A stretch of 33,572 nt of DNA from Micromonospora orduensis (GCF_006228125.1 NZ_VDFY01000144.1:1-33572), one strand, 5' to 3'; numbered from the stretch's first letter, positions 1 to 8,278 are shown. The notes: generated by a model from the sequence alone, not told the origin. Made by a program: numbers and translations.

Positions 1-34
1 GGGCGGGGCCGGTGGGGTTGAGGATCGCGGTCAT
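1..34 (-). CDS. 5' end of an unidentified gene (cut by window edge)
   Basis: An ATG on the minus strand (CAT at 32-34) is preceded, 7 bases away, by a perfect AGGAGG Shine-Dalgarno sequence (complement of 42-47). The frame stays open to the window edge and gives MTAILNPTGPA, only 11 codons. The ribosome site is the whole case for a real gene; no family can be assigned from so short a piece. It diverges from the gene starting at 62. Confidence 0.5.
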   Translation of the reverse strand, partial: MTAILNPTGPA

Positions 35-61
35 GGCGCTGCCTCCTAGCGGGAGTCGGAC

Positions 62-445
62 GTGCCGGTCACCGTGGCACCGGCGGGACCGGTGGGACCG
101 GTGCTGGAACTGCCGGGCACACCGGCGTCCGCGCTGGTGCCGGTGGTCCGCGACGGCCGGGCCATCGGGGCGTACGTCCTCTCCGGCGGGCGGGTCCGGT
201 ACCGGCCGGTGACCGACCCGGACCGGCTGCTCGCTGCGGCGACCGGCGCATTCGCGGTCGCGGTGCTCACCGCGGCCGTGGCGGTGCTGGGCCGCCGCAA
301 GCCGCCGGCGATCGGCGCGGTGACGATGGGACCGGGCGGCTGGGTCAGCCTGCGCGGCGTACGCCCGCCGGCGCTGCGCCCCGCGACACCGCGCCCGTGG
401 TGGGCGCGGGCACTGCGGGCCCACCGGCTGGTCGTCGACCGCTGA
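62..445 (+). CDS. Small hypothetical protein with one membrane segment
   Basis: The frame encodes 127 residues from a GTG at 62, with a weak GGGAG ribosome site at 51-55. Residues 1-50 look like a small beta-rich domain. Residues about 56-76 are a strongly hydrophobic, Ala/Val-rich helix, followed by a basic patch (GRRK) that would hold the C-terminus in the cytoplasm, and a short Arg/Trp-rich tail. I recognise no family and give no function. The gene ends just before a strong hairpin shared with the convergent serine hydrolase gene. Its start lies only 27 bases from the divergent start at 34, so the two genes either share a very compact promoter region or one of the starts is wrong. Confidence 0.6.
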   Translation: MPVTVAPAGPVGPVLELPGTPASALVPVVRDGRAIGAYVLSGGRVRYRPVTDPDRLLAAATGAFAVAVLTAAVAVLGRRKPPAIGAVTMGPGGWVSLRGVRPPALRPATPRPWWARALRAHRLVVDR

Positions 446-449
446 GCGC

Positions 450-488
450 CGGGGCCGCCGGGGCAGTTCTGCGACCCCGGCGGCCCCG
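450..488. terminator. Bidirectional terminator hairpin
   Basis: A 14-bp perfect inverted repeat (450-463 with 475-488; core GGGGCCGCCGGGG) has an 11-base loop. It sits between the stop codons of two convergent genes (445 and 497). There is no T tract on either side, as is usual for GC-rich actinobacterial terminators. Confidence 0.75.
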
Positions 489-496
489 CGCGTCGC

Positions 497-1969
497 TCAG
501 GTCGTCACGGCCACGACGGCCAGCACGGCGGCCACCAGGGAACTCGCCACCGACAGCGCGCGACGCCACGGCACCCTCGCGTCGACCGTCGGCAGGGCAC
601 GCCACCGGATCGCCGCCATCGTCACGGCCGCCGCGGACAGGCCGACCCCGACCGGCCACAGCCACGCCGGCACCACCGACCAGTCCCCCATCCGGTGCCC
701 CAAGGCGAGGTAGGCCACCCCCCACACCGCCGCCGCCAGCAACGTCACCCGGTCCAGTTCGCGGCGACGGCCGGTGCCGAGCAGGGAGAGGCCGCCGAGG
801 AAGGTGAAGGCCACCGCGAGACCGGCGCCGATCCAGACCGGCGTCACCGGTGCCGCCGCGCCGGCCTCCTCCTGCGGCACGCCGAGCAGCCGCAGACCGA
901 TCGGCTCGACACCCTTGTCGGTGTTGCCGAGCACCACCACGGCCCGGCCGGTGGCCCGTTCAAACCCGATGTAGGACCGGAACCCGCTGGTCGCGCCGTT
1001 GTGCCAGACCACCTCGTGATCGCCGTGGCGGGTGGTGAACCAGCCGTACCCGATGCGGGTGTCCCCGTCCTCGCGGAAGCGGGCGGTCGCGGCGTCGGCG
1101 CCCGGCGCGGTGCCCGCGAGGGTCGCGGCGGCCAACCGGGCCAGGTCCTCCGCCGTCGACCAGGCGCCGACTCCGGCCGGCGCGTACCCGGTGGCCGTCC
1201 AGGGGTCGAGCGGCCGACCGCCGGCCCGACTGCCGTGGGCGCGCTCCGCCGGCAGATCGTCGGCCGGGGAGGCGAGCACGGTGGCGGTCATGCCGAGCGG
1301 CCGCAGCAGCCGCGCCTGGAGCAGGTCGGGGTACGCGACGCCGGCCTTCGCGGCGAGCGCGTGGCCGAGCACGGACACCCCGAAGTTGGAGTAGTGGACC
1401 TCGCCGCGCCCGTCGCCGGGGGTGGCCCGGTCGGCGGCGCCGCGGACGGTGTCGACGCCCTGCCCGGCGTACATGTCCCCGCCGGAGACGTTGGACCACA
1501 GCATCCGCGCCCACGCCAGTGGCGAGCCGAGGGCCACCCGGGGCAGGCCGGCACGGTGGCTGGCCAACTCGGCGAGGGTGACGTCGCGGGCAGGGCCGGT
1601 GATCGCGGGCCAGGTCGCGCCGAGCGGGTCGTCGGGCTGGACGACCCCGGCGGCGGCCTGGTCGGCGAGGAGCATGCCGGTGAGCGCCTTGGAGATCGAG
1701 CCGATCTCGAACGCGGTGCCGGGCTCGACGGGCCGACCGGCGAGGTCCCGGTCGCCCAGACCGGCGGTACGGACCCGGCCGTTCTCGACCAGGGCGACGG
1801 CGAGGCCGCGCTGCCCCTTCGGGTCGGACACGGCCGCTCGGGCGGCGCTGATCAGGTCGGGGTCGCCGGTGCCGTGCGAGCCGAGTCGCGGCACTCGGGG
1901 CATCAGCGCGATCCCGACGAGGACGGCGATCAGCGCGACGACGAGGGCGCTGACAGTTGCCCTGCGCAT
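497..1969 (-). CDS. Membrane-anchored serine hydrolase (class C beta-lactamase / DD-peptidase fold)
   Basis: The 490-residue product has the three active-site motifs of the penicillin-binding, class C beta-lactamase fold: SISK (SxxK) at about 91-94, YSN (YxN) at 193-195 and HNG (in the place of KTG) at 323-325. A signal anchor covers about 5-22 and puts the catalytic domain outside the cell. The C-terminus adds four hydrophobic segments (about 375-396, 406-424, 434-455 and 470-488). I chose ATG 1969 because GAAGGAG lies just upstream; a GTG 33 bases further out lacks a ribosome site. The substrate cannot be told from sequence: family members act as D-amino-acid peptidases, esterases or beta-lactamases. 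It lies 72 bases downstream of an ArsR-type repressor gene and is probably cotranscribed with it. Confidence 0.85.
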   Translation of the reverse strand: MRRATVSALVVALIAVLVGIALMPRVPRLGSHGTGDPDLISAARAAVSDPKGQRGLAVALVENGRVRTAGLGDRDLAGRPVEPGTAFEIGSISKALTGMLLADQAAAGVVQPDDPLGATWPAITGPARDVTLAELASHRAGLPRVALGSPLAWARMLWSNVSGGDMYAGQGVDTVRGAADRATPGDGRGEVHYSNFGVSVLGHALAAKAGVAYPDLLQARLLRPLGMTATVLASPADDLPAERAHGSRAGGRPLDPWTATGYAPAGVGAWSTAEDLARLAAATLAGTAPGADAATARFREDGDTRIGYGWFTTRHGDHEVVWHNGATSGFRSYIGFERATGRAVVVLGNTDKGVEPIGLRLLGVPQEEAGAAAPVTPVWIGAGLAVAFTFLGGLSLLGTGRRRELDRVTLLAAAVWGVAYLALGHRMGDWSVVPAWLWPVGVGLSAAAVTMAAIRWRALPTVDARVPWRRALSVASSLVAAVLAVVAVTT

Positions 1970-2041
1970 GGTGCTCCTTCCATCGACGCGAGGGGTGTCC
2001 ACCGTGGTGGTGGCTCGCGCGGTCGGTGCAACGGGTGAGGG

Positions 2042-2545
2042 TCAGCGGCCGGCGGCGGTGAGGATGGCCAGCAGCGGCACCACGCGTTCGGCGGGTACGG
2101 CGTACCGACCACGGCCGGCGCTGCGCAGCCAGCCGGCGGCGGTGATCTGGCGCAGGTGGTGGTGAAGTTGCCCGGTGGTGCCCAACTCCTCGATCTCGGC
2201 GAGCTCGCTCGTGCTCTGCCGACCGGCGAGGACCTCCCGCAGCAGCCGCAGCCGCACCGGGTGGGCCAACGCGGAGAGGGTGCTGGACAGCTCCGTCCAG
2301 TCGGCGGCGAGCAGGTCGTCGACGGTGCGCCCGTACTGCCAGTCGTAGTGCTGGTCGGCGACGCGGACGGTGCCGGTGTAGAGCACCGCGCCCGCGCCGT
2401 CGGACGGCAGCCGCTGCTTGAGACCGTCCAGGGCCCAGAAGGTGCCCTCGGTCGCGGGTGGCGCCGGTGGCGCCGCCGTGAGGCGCTCGGTCAACGCGGC
2501 GACCTGGGTCTCCACCGCGGCCAGTCGCTCTTCCATCGAATCCAC
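2042..2545 (-). CDS. ArsR-family winged-helix transcriptional regulator
   Basis: The product has 167 residues. An N-terminal coiled-coil-like stretch (about 4-22, [12 protein letters not shown]) is followed by a linker and then an ArsR-type winged helix from about 85 on. The family signature [17 protein letters not shown] is at about 90-106, the recognition helix lies near [13 protein letters not shown] (about 122-134), and the wing is at about 140-150. There is no obvious metal-binding Cys pair, so the signal is unknown. The start is taken as GTG 2545, because a consensus-like promoter places the transcription start on this base (leaderless); ATG 2536 is the alternative. It probably represses itself and the serine hydrolase gene downstream. 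Confidence 0.85.
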   Translation of the reverse strand: MDSMEERLAAVETQVAALTERLTAAPPAPPATEGTFWALDGLKQRLPSDGAGAVLYTGTVRVADQHYDWQYGRTVDDLLAADWTELSSTLSALAHPVRLRLLREVLAGRQSTSELAEIEELGTTGQLHHHLRQITAAGWLRSAGRGRYAVPAERVVPLLAILTAAGR

Positions 2546-2551
2546 GCGTCG

Positions 2552-2580
2552 ATACTACGAACTTACGTACTTACGTGCAA
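2552..2580 (-). promoter_or_regulatory. Promoter of the arsR-like gene with tandem-repeat operator
   Basis: On the minus strand a -35 TTGCAC (2575-2580), a 17-base spacer and a -10 TAGTAT (2552-2557) place the start of transcription near 2545, on the GTG start codon. Two exact tandem copies of ACTTACGT (plus strand, 2561-2568 and 2569-2576), with a weaker third unit ACTACGA at 2554-2560, cover the spacer. That is where an ArsR dimer would block RNA polymerase. The operator role is inferred. Confidence 0.6.
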
Positions 2581-2594
2581 GCCGGGGGAGATCC

Positions 2595-2608
2595 GTGACT
2601 TTGGTCCC
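2595..2608. promoter_or_regulatory. DosR/DevR-like box upstream of pflB
   Basis: GTGACTTTGGTCCC matches 12 of 14 positions of the mycobacterial DosR core GGGACTWWAGTCCC. It lies 88 bases before the pflB start. The segment 2601-2615 is identical to 6310-6324 in front of the universal stress gene. Binding by a DosR-like regulator is inferred; no such regulator is encoded in the window. Confidence 0.5.
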
Positions 2609-2637
2609 GGCCGGTCGCGGACTCGCGCCCCTGCCCA

Positions 2638-2655
2638 GCGCCGGGCACCCGGCGC
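2638..2655. repeat. Inverted repeat in the pflB leader
   Basis: GCGCCGGG and CCCGGCGC form a perfect 8-bp inverted repeat around CA. It lies between the DosR-like box and the pflB ribosome site and could be an operator or a leader hairpin. Nothing else supports a role. Confidence 0.35.
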
Positions 2656-2696
2656 AGGCTGAACGTGGAAGCGGAGAACCGACCAGGAGGCCCTTG

Positions 2697-4982
2697 ATGC
2701 GCGCAACCGTCGTCACCGCGTTCGACCGTCCACGAGAGAAGCTCGGCGCCCCACCCCTCGACGCGTGGCGTGACTTCACCGACGGGACCTGGCAGGACAC
2801 CATCGACGTCGCCGACTTCATCCGGGCCAACCACGAGCCGTACACCGGGGACGCCGCGTTCCTCACCGGGGCGACCTGCCGCACCCTGGAGGTCTGGGGC
2901 GCGCTCGCGGCGCTCTTCGTCGAGGAGCGCCGCCGCGGAGTCCTCGACATCGACACCGCCACCCCGTCGACGATCACCGCACACGGCCCCGGCTACATCG
3001 ACCGCGACCGGGAACTCATCGTCGGCCTGCAGACCGACGCGCCCCTGCGCCGGGCCATCATGCCGGCCGGCGGCCTGCGCTTGGTCGAGACCGCGCTCCG
3101 GGCGTACGGATACGAGCCCGACCCGGCCGTGCACCGGATCTTCACCAGCTACCGCAGGACGCACAACGACGCGGTGTTCGACGCGTACCCGGCCGACGTG
3201 CTGGCGGCGCGACGCTCGCACATCATCACCGGGCTGCCCGACTCGTACGGGCGGGGCCGGATCATCGGCGACTACCGCCGGGTGGCGCTGTACGGCGTGG
3301 ACCGGCTGGTCGCCGAGCGCCGGGCGGTCCGGGAATCCCTCGACGAGCGGCCGTCGACCGACGACGTGATCCGCGACCGGGAGGAACTGGCCGAACAGAT
3401 CCGGGCCCTGGACGAGCTGAAACGGATGGCGGCGAGCTACGGCCACGACATCTCCGGGCCGGCCACCACCGGCCGGGAGGCGATCCAGTGGTTGTACTTC
3501 GCGTACCTGGCCGCCACCAAGGAGCAGAACGGCGCGGCGATGTCACTCGGGCGCACCGCCACGTTCCTCGACGTCTACCTGCGGCGGGACCTCGCCGAAG
3601 GGCGACTGACCGAGATGGCCGCCCAGGAGCTGATCGACGACTTCGTGATCAAGCTGCGAATCATCCGGTTTCTGCGCACCCCCGACTACGACCAGCTCTT
3701 CTCCGGCGACCCCACCTGGGTCACCGAGGCGCTCGGGGGGATGGGCGTGGACGGACGGCCGCTGGTCACCCGGACCAGCTTCCGCTACCTGCAGACCCTC
3801 TACAACCTGGGCCCGGCGCCCGAGCCGAACCTGACCGTGCTCTGGTCGCCGCGCCTGCCCGCCGGGTTCAAGCGGTTCTGCGCCCAGGTGTCGCTGGACA
3901 CCAGCGCCATCCAGTACGAGAACGACGAGCTGATCCGCCCCGCGTACGACGACGACACCGCGATCGCCTGCTGCGTGTCGGCGCTGCGGGTCGGCCGGGA
4001 CATGCAGTTCTTCGGAGCCCGGGCCAACCTGGCCAAGGCGCTGCTCTACGCGATCAACGGCGGTCGGGACGAGGTGAGCGGCGCTCAGGTCGCCCCGGCG
4101 ACACCACCGGTGCACGGCGAGGTCCTCGACTACGACACCGTGCTGGCCGCGTACGACCGGACGCTGGACTGGCTCGCCGAGACGTACGTCGACGCGCTGA
4201 ACGTGATCCACCACCAGCACGACCGGTACGCGTACGAACGGTTGGAGATGGCGTTGCACGACCACCCGGTGCGCCGGTTCATGGCCACCGGCATCGCCGG
4301 CCTGTCGGTGGCGGTCGACAGCCTCGCCGCGATCCGCTACGGCCGGGTCAGGGTGCTGCGCGACGACACCGGCCTCGCGGTCGACTACACCGTGGAGGGT
4401 GAGCCACCCCGGTACGGCAACAACGACGACCGGGCCGACTCCATCGCGGTGTGGCTGACCGAGGCGTTCGCCGCGAAGCTGCGCCGGCAGCGCACCTACC
4501 GCGACTCCGAGCTGACCATGTCGGTGCTCACCATCACCTCCAACGTGGTGTACGGCAAGCACACCGGCAACACCCCGGACGGTCGGCGCGCCGGCGAACC
4601 GTTCGCACCGGGAGCGAACCCGATGAACGGACGCGACACCCACGGCCTCGTCGCGGCGGCCCTGTCGGTGGCGAAGCTGCCGTACGACGCCGCCCGCGAC
4701 GGGATCTCGCTGACCGGCACGGTCACCCCCGACGGGTTGGGGCGTACCCGGCAGGAGCGGATCGACAACCTGGCCGGGGTGCTCGACGGGTACACCGACG
4801 CGGGTGGGTTCCACCTCAACGTCAACGTCCTGGACCGGGCCACCCTCGTCGACGCGATGGCGCACCCGGAGCGTTACCCGCAGCTGACCGTGCGGGTGTC
4901 CGGGTACGCGGTGAACTTCGTCCGGCTCACGCCCGAGCAGCAACGCGACGTGGTGTCGCGGACCTTCCACGGATCGCTGTGA
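2697..4982 (+). CDS. pflB: Pyruvate formate-lyase (formate C-acetyltransferase)
   Basis: This glycyl-radical enzyme converts pyruvate and CoA to acetyl-CoA and formate without oxygen, in the cytoplasm. The product is 761 residues, almost the length of E. coli PflB (760). The paired catalytic cysteines lie in IACCVS (Cys425-Cys426), and the radical glycine lies in RVSGYAV (Gly736) near the C-terminus, both as in true PflB and not the diol dehydratase or benzylsuccinate synthase branches. ATG 2697 is chosen for the AGGAGG six bases upstream; the frame stays open further upstream, but those codons have no ribosome site. pflA overlaps its stop codon. The promoter region carries a DosR-like box, which would fit induction at low oxygen. 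PFL is uncommon in filamentous actinomycetes. Confidence 0.96.
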   Translation: MRATVVTAFDRPREKLGAPPLDAWRDFTDGTWQDTIDVADFIRANHEPYTGDAAFLTGATCRTLEVWGALAALFVEERRRGVLDIDTATPSTITAHGPGYIDRDRELIVGLQTDAPLRRAIMPAGGLRLVETALRAYGYEPDPAVHRIFTSYRRTHNDAVFDAYPADVLAARRSHIITGLPDSYGRGRIIGDYRRVALYGVDRLVAERRAVRESLDERPSTDDVIRDREELAEQIRALDELKRMAASYGHDISGPATTGREAIQWLYFAYLAATKEQNGAAMSLGRTATFLDVYLRRDLAEGRLTEMAAQELIDDFVIKLRIIRFLRTPDYDQLFSGDPTWVTEALGGMGVDGRPLVTRTSFRYLQTLYNLGPAPEPNLTVLWSPRLPAGFKRFCAQVSLDTSAIQYENDELIRPAYDDDTAIACCVSALRVGRDMQFFGARANLAKALLYAINGGRDEVSGAQVAPATPPVHGEVLDYDTVLAAYDRTLDWLAETYVDALNVIHHQHDRYAYERLEMALHDHPVRRFMATGIAGLSVAVDSLAAIRYGRVRVLRDDTGLAVDYTVEGEPPRYGNNDDRADSIAVWLTEAFAAKLRRQRTYRDSELTMSVLTITSNVVYGKHTGNTPDGRRAGEPFAPGANPMNGRDTHGLVAAALSVAKLPYDAARDGISLTGTVTPDGLGRTRQERIDNLAGVLDGYTDAGGFHLNVNVLDRATLVDAMAHPERYPQLTVRVSGYAVNFVRLTPEQQRDVVSRTFHGSL

Positions 4983-5767
4983 CCACGCGGCCGGCGCCGC
5001 CGTCCGGGCCGCACCGGCCCGGACGGACCGACGCGCCGACCGTCGGGAGCGTGCACTCGTGGGACGTGTCGGTGGGAGTGGACGGGCCGGGGGTCCGCTT
5101 CGTGGCGTTCCTCGCCGGCTGCCCGCTGCGCTGCCGCTACTGCCACAGCCCGGACACCTGGTACCGGCGTAGCGGTCGCACCCGCACCGTCGACGAGGTG
5201 ATGGTCGAGGTCGAGCGGTACCGGCGGTTCATCAGCGTCGCCGGCGGCGGGGTGACGCTCAGCGGCGGCGAGCCCCTGCTGCAACCCCGGTTCAGCGGCG
5301 AGGTGCTGCGCCGCTGCCACGACCTCGGCCTGCACACCGCGCTGGACACGTCGGGTTTTCTCGGGGTACGCGCCGACGACGCCCTGCTCGACGCCACCGA
5401 CCTGGTGCTGCTGGACGTCAAGTCGTGGGATCCGGCGACGTACCGGAGGGTCACCCGGACCGGATCGGTCACACCGACCGTGCGCTTCGGCCGTCGGCTG
5501 GCCGACCGGGGCACGCCCATCTGGATCCGGTTCGTGCTCGTGCCCGGCCTGACCGACGCGGTGCAGAACGTGGCTGGCGTCGCCGACTTCGCCGCCGGAC
5601 TGGCCACCGTGCAGCGGGTCGAGGTGCTGCCCTTCCACCGGCTCGGCGCGCACAAGTACGCCGAACTGGGGCTCACCTTCCCCCTGGCCGACACCCAACC
5701 ACCCGGACCGGACCTGCTGGCCCGGGTCCGCGGCCAGTTCGCCGAACGAGGGCTGACCGTCTACTGA
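4979..5767 (+). CDS. pflA: Pyruvate formate-lyase activating enzyme (radical SAM)
   Basis: PflA uses a [4Fe-4S] cluster and S-adenosylmethionine to make the glycyl radical on PflB. The 262-residue product has the radical SAM motif CPLRCRYC (CxxxCxxC, Cys48/52/55) and the SAM-binding GGEP loop (96-99). The GTG start is read from GTGA, overlapping the pflB stop by 4 bases, so the two are translationally coupled. The first 22 or so residues are Pro/Gly-rich and extend beyond E. coli PflA (246 aa). The segment from about 23 ([19 protein letters not shown]) is the conserved beginning of the fold. There is no extra ferredoxin-like Cys cluster, as expected for the short PFL-activase class. Confidence 0.95.
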   Translation: MTTRPAPPSGPHRPGRTDAPTVGSVHSWDVSVGVDGPGVRFVAFLAGCPLRCRYCHSPDTWYRRSGRTRTVDEVMVEVERYRRFISVAGGGVTLSGGEPLLQPRFSGEVLRRCHDLGLHTALDTSGFLGVRADDALLDATDLVLLDVKSWDPATYRRVTRTGSVTPTVRFGRRLADRGTPIWIRFVLVPGLTDAVQNVAGVADFAAGLATVQRVEVLPFHRLGAHKYAELGLTFPLADTQPPGPDLLARVRGQFAERGLTVY

Positions 5768-5769
5768 GG

Positions 5770-6231
5770 TCAGGCCGCCGGATAGCCGTACAGCTCACGC
5801 AGCCGGCCCCGCGACGCCTGGAGCCGATCCACCACCACGGCCATGAGCCGCAGGGTGAGCTGCCGGCCGAGAGCGTCGTCGGAGTCGATCAGCCGCCGCA
5901 CGCCCTCGGCCGTCAACTCGATCGTCGTGGTGCGCCGCACCGCGACCGCGCCGAACTGCCACCGGTACGGCGGGAAGATCCAGGACCAGCCGAGCACCCC
6001 GCCCGCGCCGATCGTCTCGATTCCCACGTCCCCGCGGCCGGGCACCGGGAAGTCCAACGCCACCTCGCCGCCGCTGATCAACCAGAACCGTTCGGCCGGC
6101 TGACCGGCGCGGAACAACCGGTGGCCGGGATGCCACACCACCGGTCGGGCGTACCCGGCCAGCCGGGGCAGCCACTCCGGCGGCAGGCCGGCGAGGAAGG
6201 GATGCTCCCGGAGAACGTCCAACGCGGTCAT
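5770..6231 (-). CDS. Stand-alone cyclic-nucleotide-binding-fold protein without DNA-binding domain
   Basis: The 153 residues cover only the CRP/FNR effector beta-roll (about 10-120) and the start of the long C helix. The protein stops before any helix-turn-helix, so it is not a direct transcription factor. The phosphate-binding cassette region reads GVLGWSWIFPPYRW. The Glu and Arg that hold cAMP in CRP are not obvious, so ligand binding is uncertain. The gene converges on pflA with 2 bases between stop codons and diverges from a universal stress gene. The start ATG 6231 has GAAGGGA upstream. Its context (pfl, usp) suggests redox or energy sensing, but that is inference. Confidence 0.8.
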   Translation of the reverse strand: MTALDVLREHPFLAGLPPEWLPRLAGYARPVVWHPGHRLFRAGQPAERFWLISGGEVALDFPVPGRGDVGIETIGAGGVLGWSWIFPPYRWQFGAVAVRRTTTIELTAEGVRRLIDSDDALGRQLTLRLMAVVVDRLQASRGRLRELYGYPAA

Positions 6232-6303
6232 GGTGGCGTCCCTTCATCGGTTTCCGACCACTCGTCGTGACTCCATCGCACCCCCGCCACGGCGTCGACG
6301 TCA

Positions 6304-6317
6304 GGGCCGTTGGTCCC
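6304..6317. promoter_or_regulatory. DosR/DevR-like box between the cNMP-fold gene and usp
   Basis: GGGCCGTTGGTCCC matches 11 of 14 positions of the DosR core. The bases 6310-6324 (TTGGTCCCGGCCGGT) are identical to 2601-2615 upstream of pflB. The box is 75 bases before the usp start codon and could serve both divergent genes. Confidence 0.5.
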
Positions 6318-6392
6318 GGCCGGTGCGGGCGCAACGCCTCTGACCACGGCGACGGCGCGGAGGGAGGCTGAGGTTGGACAAAGGAGGATGTG

Positions 6393-7280
6393 ATGACCAA
6401 CAGATCCGGTGCTCCCGTCGTGGTGGGTGTCGACGGCTCCGCCTCCGCGCTCGACGCGGTACGCGCGGCCGCCCGGACAGCCGCCGCCCAACACCGCCCG
6501 CTGCGGGTGGTGCACGCGTTCGTCTGGCCGCTGTACGCCACCGCGCAGGGCCCGCTGCCGACCGATCTCGGCCTGCGCCGCCAGGCCGACCAACTCGTCG
6601 CGGAGGCGGTCACCGAGGCCAAGAAGGTCGCCGCGGACCTGCCGGTCACCGGTGCGGTCGTCGACGGGCCGCCGACTCCGGTGCTGCTGCACGCGGTCCG
6701 CGACGCGGCGCTGCTGGTGCTCGGCCACCGCGGTCTGGGCGGCTTCACCGAGCTGCTGGTGGGCTCGACGGCCGTTCAGGTTTCCGCCCGCGCCGACTGC
6801 CCGGTGCTGGTGGTCCGCGGCGAGCCCCGGGCCGACGGCCCGGTGGTGGTGGGCGTGGACGGCTCGGCGGTGTCCACCGAGGCGCTCGGCTTCGCGTTCG
6901 CCGAGGCGGCCCGGCGCGACGCCGCCCTGGTGGCGGTGCACGCCTGGCAAATCCCGACACCGTTCGTCGCGGGCGAGGTGCTCCCCCTGGTGTACGACCT
7001 GGACGCGGCGACCGCCGTGGAGGAGCGCAACCTCGCCGAAGCCGTGGCTGGGTGGTCCGAGCGGTACCCGGAGGTGCCGGTGCGGCAGCGACTCGTCTAC
7101 GGGGCGCCCGCCCGGGCGCTGATCGAGGAGTCCGCGACGGCGCAACTGACCGTGGTTGGGGCGCACGGACGCGGCGCCCTCGGCGGGATGCTGCTGGGCT
7201 CGGTCAGCCACACCGTTCTGCACCACGCGAAGGGGCCGCTCGCGATCGTGCGGCACCGGGCCGGGAGCCACCCGCACTGA
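6393..7280 (+). CDS. Universal stress protein, two UspA domains
   Basis: The 295-residue protein holds two tandem UspA domains (about 8-145 and 152-290). Each starts with VVVGVDGS and each ends with the ATP-binding signature G-2x-G-9x-G-S: GHRGLGG...GST and GAHGRGA...GSVS. It therefore probably binds ATP. Two-domain Usps in mycobacteria and streptomycetes belong to the dormancy (DosR/OsdR) regulon and affect survival at low oxygen. ATG 6393 is chosen over GTG 6390 because AAGGAGG at 6381-6387 then has the normal 5-base spacing. A second paralogue follows on the same strand after 120 bases. The exact role is unknown. Confidence 0.92.
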   Translation: MTNRSGAPVVVGVDGSASALDAVRAAARTAAAQHRPLRVVHAFVWPLYATAQGPLPTDLGLRRQADQLVAEAVTEAKKVAADLPVTGAVVDGPPTPVLLHAVRDAALLVLGHRGLGGFTELLVGSTAVQVSARADCPVLVVRGEPRADGPVVVGVDGSAVSTEALGFAFAEAARRDAALVAVHAWQIPTPFVAGEVLPLVYDLDAATAVEERNLAEAVAGWSERYPEVPVRQRLVYGAPARALIEESATAQLTVVGAHGRGALGGMLLGSVSHTVLHHAKGPLAIVRHRAGSHPH

Positions 7281-7400
7281 TCTCCCCCGCCCGCACCGCG
7301 TCGGCCGGTCACCACGGCCGACGCGGCGGCGCGTACCGGCAAATGCCGGCGTTGCACGGCGGCTACGCCGACAATGACCTGACCGACCCAGGGAGTGCCG

Positions 7401-8276
7401 ATGAACCGACCTGTCGTGGTGGGTGTGGACGGATCGCCGTCCAGCCTCGTCGCCGCCGAACACGCGGCCCACGCCGCCGTGCTCCGGTCCCGCCCGTTAC
7501 TGCTGGTGCACGGCTACCTGCACCCGCTCGGCTACGGCGTGCCGATCAACCCGTACGACCTGGGGGTGCCGGCGCCCTCCGGGGAGGCGCAGGAGATGCT
7601 GGAACGGACGGCGGCCGACCTCACCGACCGCTGGCCCGGCCTCACCGTCGAGGTACGTCAGGTCGCCGGTGGCCCCGGCGCCACCATGGTCGAGGAGTCC
7701 CGCCGGGCCGACCTCGTCGTCGTGGGCAGTCGCGGGCTGGGCGGGTTCACCGGGCTGCTGCTCGGCTCGGTGGGCGCACAGGTCGCCGCGCACGCGCACT
7801 GCCCGGTGCTGGTGGTCCGCCCGGACGAGAAGCCGATCCCGATCAACGCTCCGGTGCTCGTCGGCGTGGACGGGTCTGAGTCGTCCCGACTCGCCGTGCG
7901 CTACGGCGCGTACGAGGCCGCGTTGCGCACCGTGCCGCTGGTGCTGGCGCACGTCAGCCCGCCGCCGGACGGGGACCGGCCGATACCGGAGGAGATCGAG
8001 GAGTCGCAGGCCGCGTACCAGGCCGAGGCGGCGCGGCTGCTCGCCGACGCGTCCGCCGCCGTCCGGGCCGAGCATCCCGACCTCGTGGTGCGGGAGCATC
8101 CGGTCCGGGCGGCCGGCGCGGCCCAGGGGCTCATCGAGGCCAGCGGCGGGGCGTCGCTGCTGGTCGTGGGCACCCGGGGCCGGTCCGGGTTCGCCGGTCT
8201 GCTGCTCGGGTCGGTCAGTCAGGCGGCGATCCAGCACGCGCACTGCCCGGTGCTGGTCGCCCACCCGGTCAGCTGA
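7401..8276 (+). CDS. Universal stress protein, two UspA domains (second paralogue)
   Basis: The 291-residue protein has two UspA domains beginning at about residues 4 (VVVGVDGSPSS) and 152 (VLVGVDGSESS). Both carry the ATP-binding motif: GSRGLGGFTGLLLGSV and GTRGRSGFAGLLLGSV. ATG 7401 is preceded by GGGAG at 7391-7395; GTG 7395 lies inside that ribosome site and is rejected. Codon 33 is TTA, the only in-frame TTA I found in the window, which in actinomycetes can make translation depend on the rare leucyl tRNA (bldA). Its 3' end overlaps the convergent FMN reductase gene by 8 bases. It probably works with the preceding Usp. Confidence 0.92.
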   Translation: MNRPVVVGVDGSPSSLVAAEHAAHAAVLRSRPLLLVHGYLHPLGYGVPINPYDLGVPAPSGEAQEMLERTAADLTDRWPGLTVEVRQVAGGPGATMVEESRRADLVVVGSRGLGGFTGLLLGSVGAQVAAHAHCPVLVVRPDEKPIPINAPVLVGVDGSESSRLAVRYGAYEAALRTVPLVLAHVSPPPDGDRPIPEEIEESQAAYQAEAARLLADASAAVRAEHPDLVVREHPVRAAGAAQGLIEASGGASLLVVGTRGRSGFAGLLLGSVSQAAIQHAHCPVLVAHPVS

Positions 8277-8278
8277 CC
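8267..8278. repeat. 12-bp palindrome holding two convergent stop codons
   Basis: GGTCAGCTGACC is a perfect palindrome. The stop of the usp gene (TGA, 8274-8276, plus) and that of the FMN reductase gene (TGA, minus, 8269-8271) both lie inside it. The coding regions overlap by 8 bases and there is no separate intergenic terminator. Confidence 0.8.

Noticed and set aside
695..2038. 447-codon open frame on the plus strand
   Set aside because: Antisense to the serine hydrolase, which has all three catalytic motifs in the correct frame.
2418..2696. N-terminal extension of PflB
   Set aside because: The frame is open, but ATG 2697 has an ideal ribosome site, gives the normal PflB length, and the extension crosses the arsR promoter and the arsR gene itself.
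3543..4970. 475-codon open frame on the minus strand inside pflB
   Set aside because: Antisense shadow of a clearly conserved enzyme, with no domain-like features.
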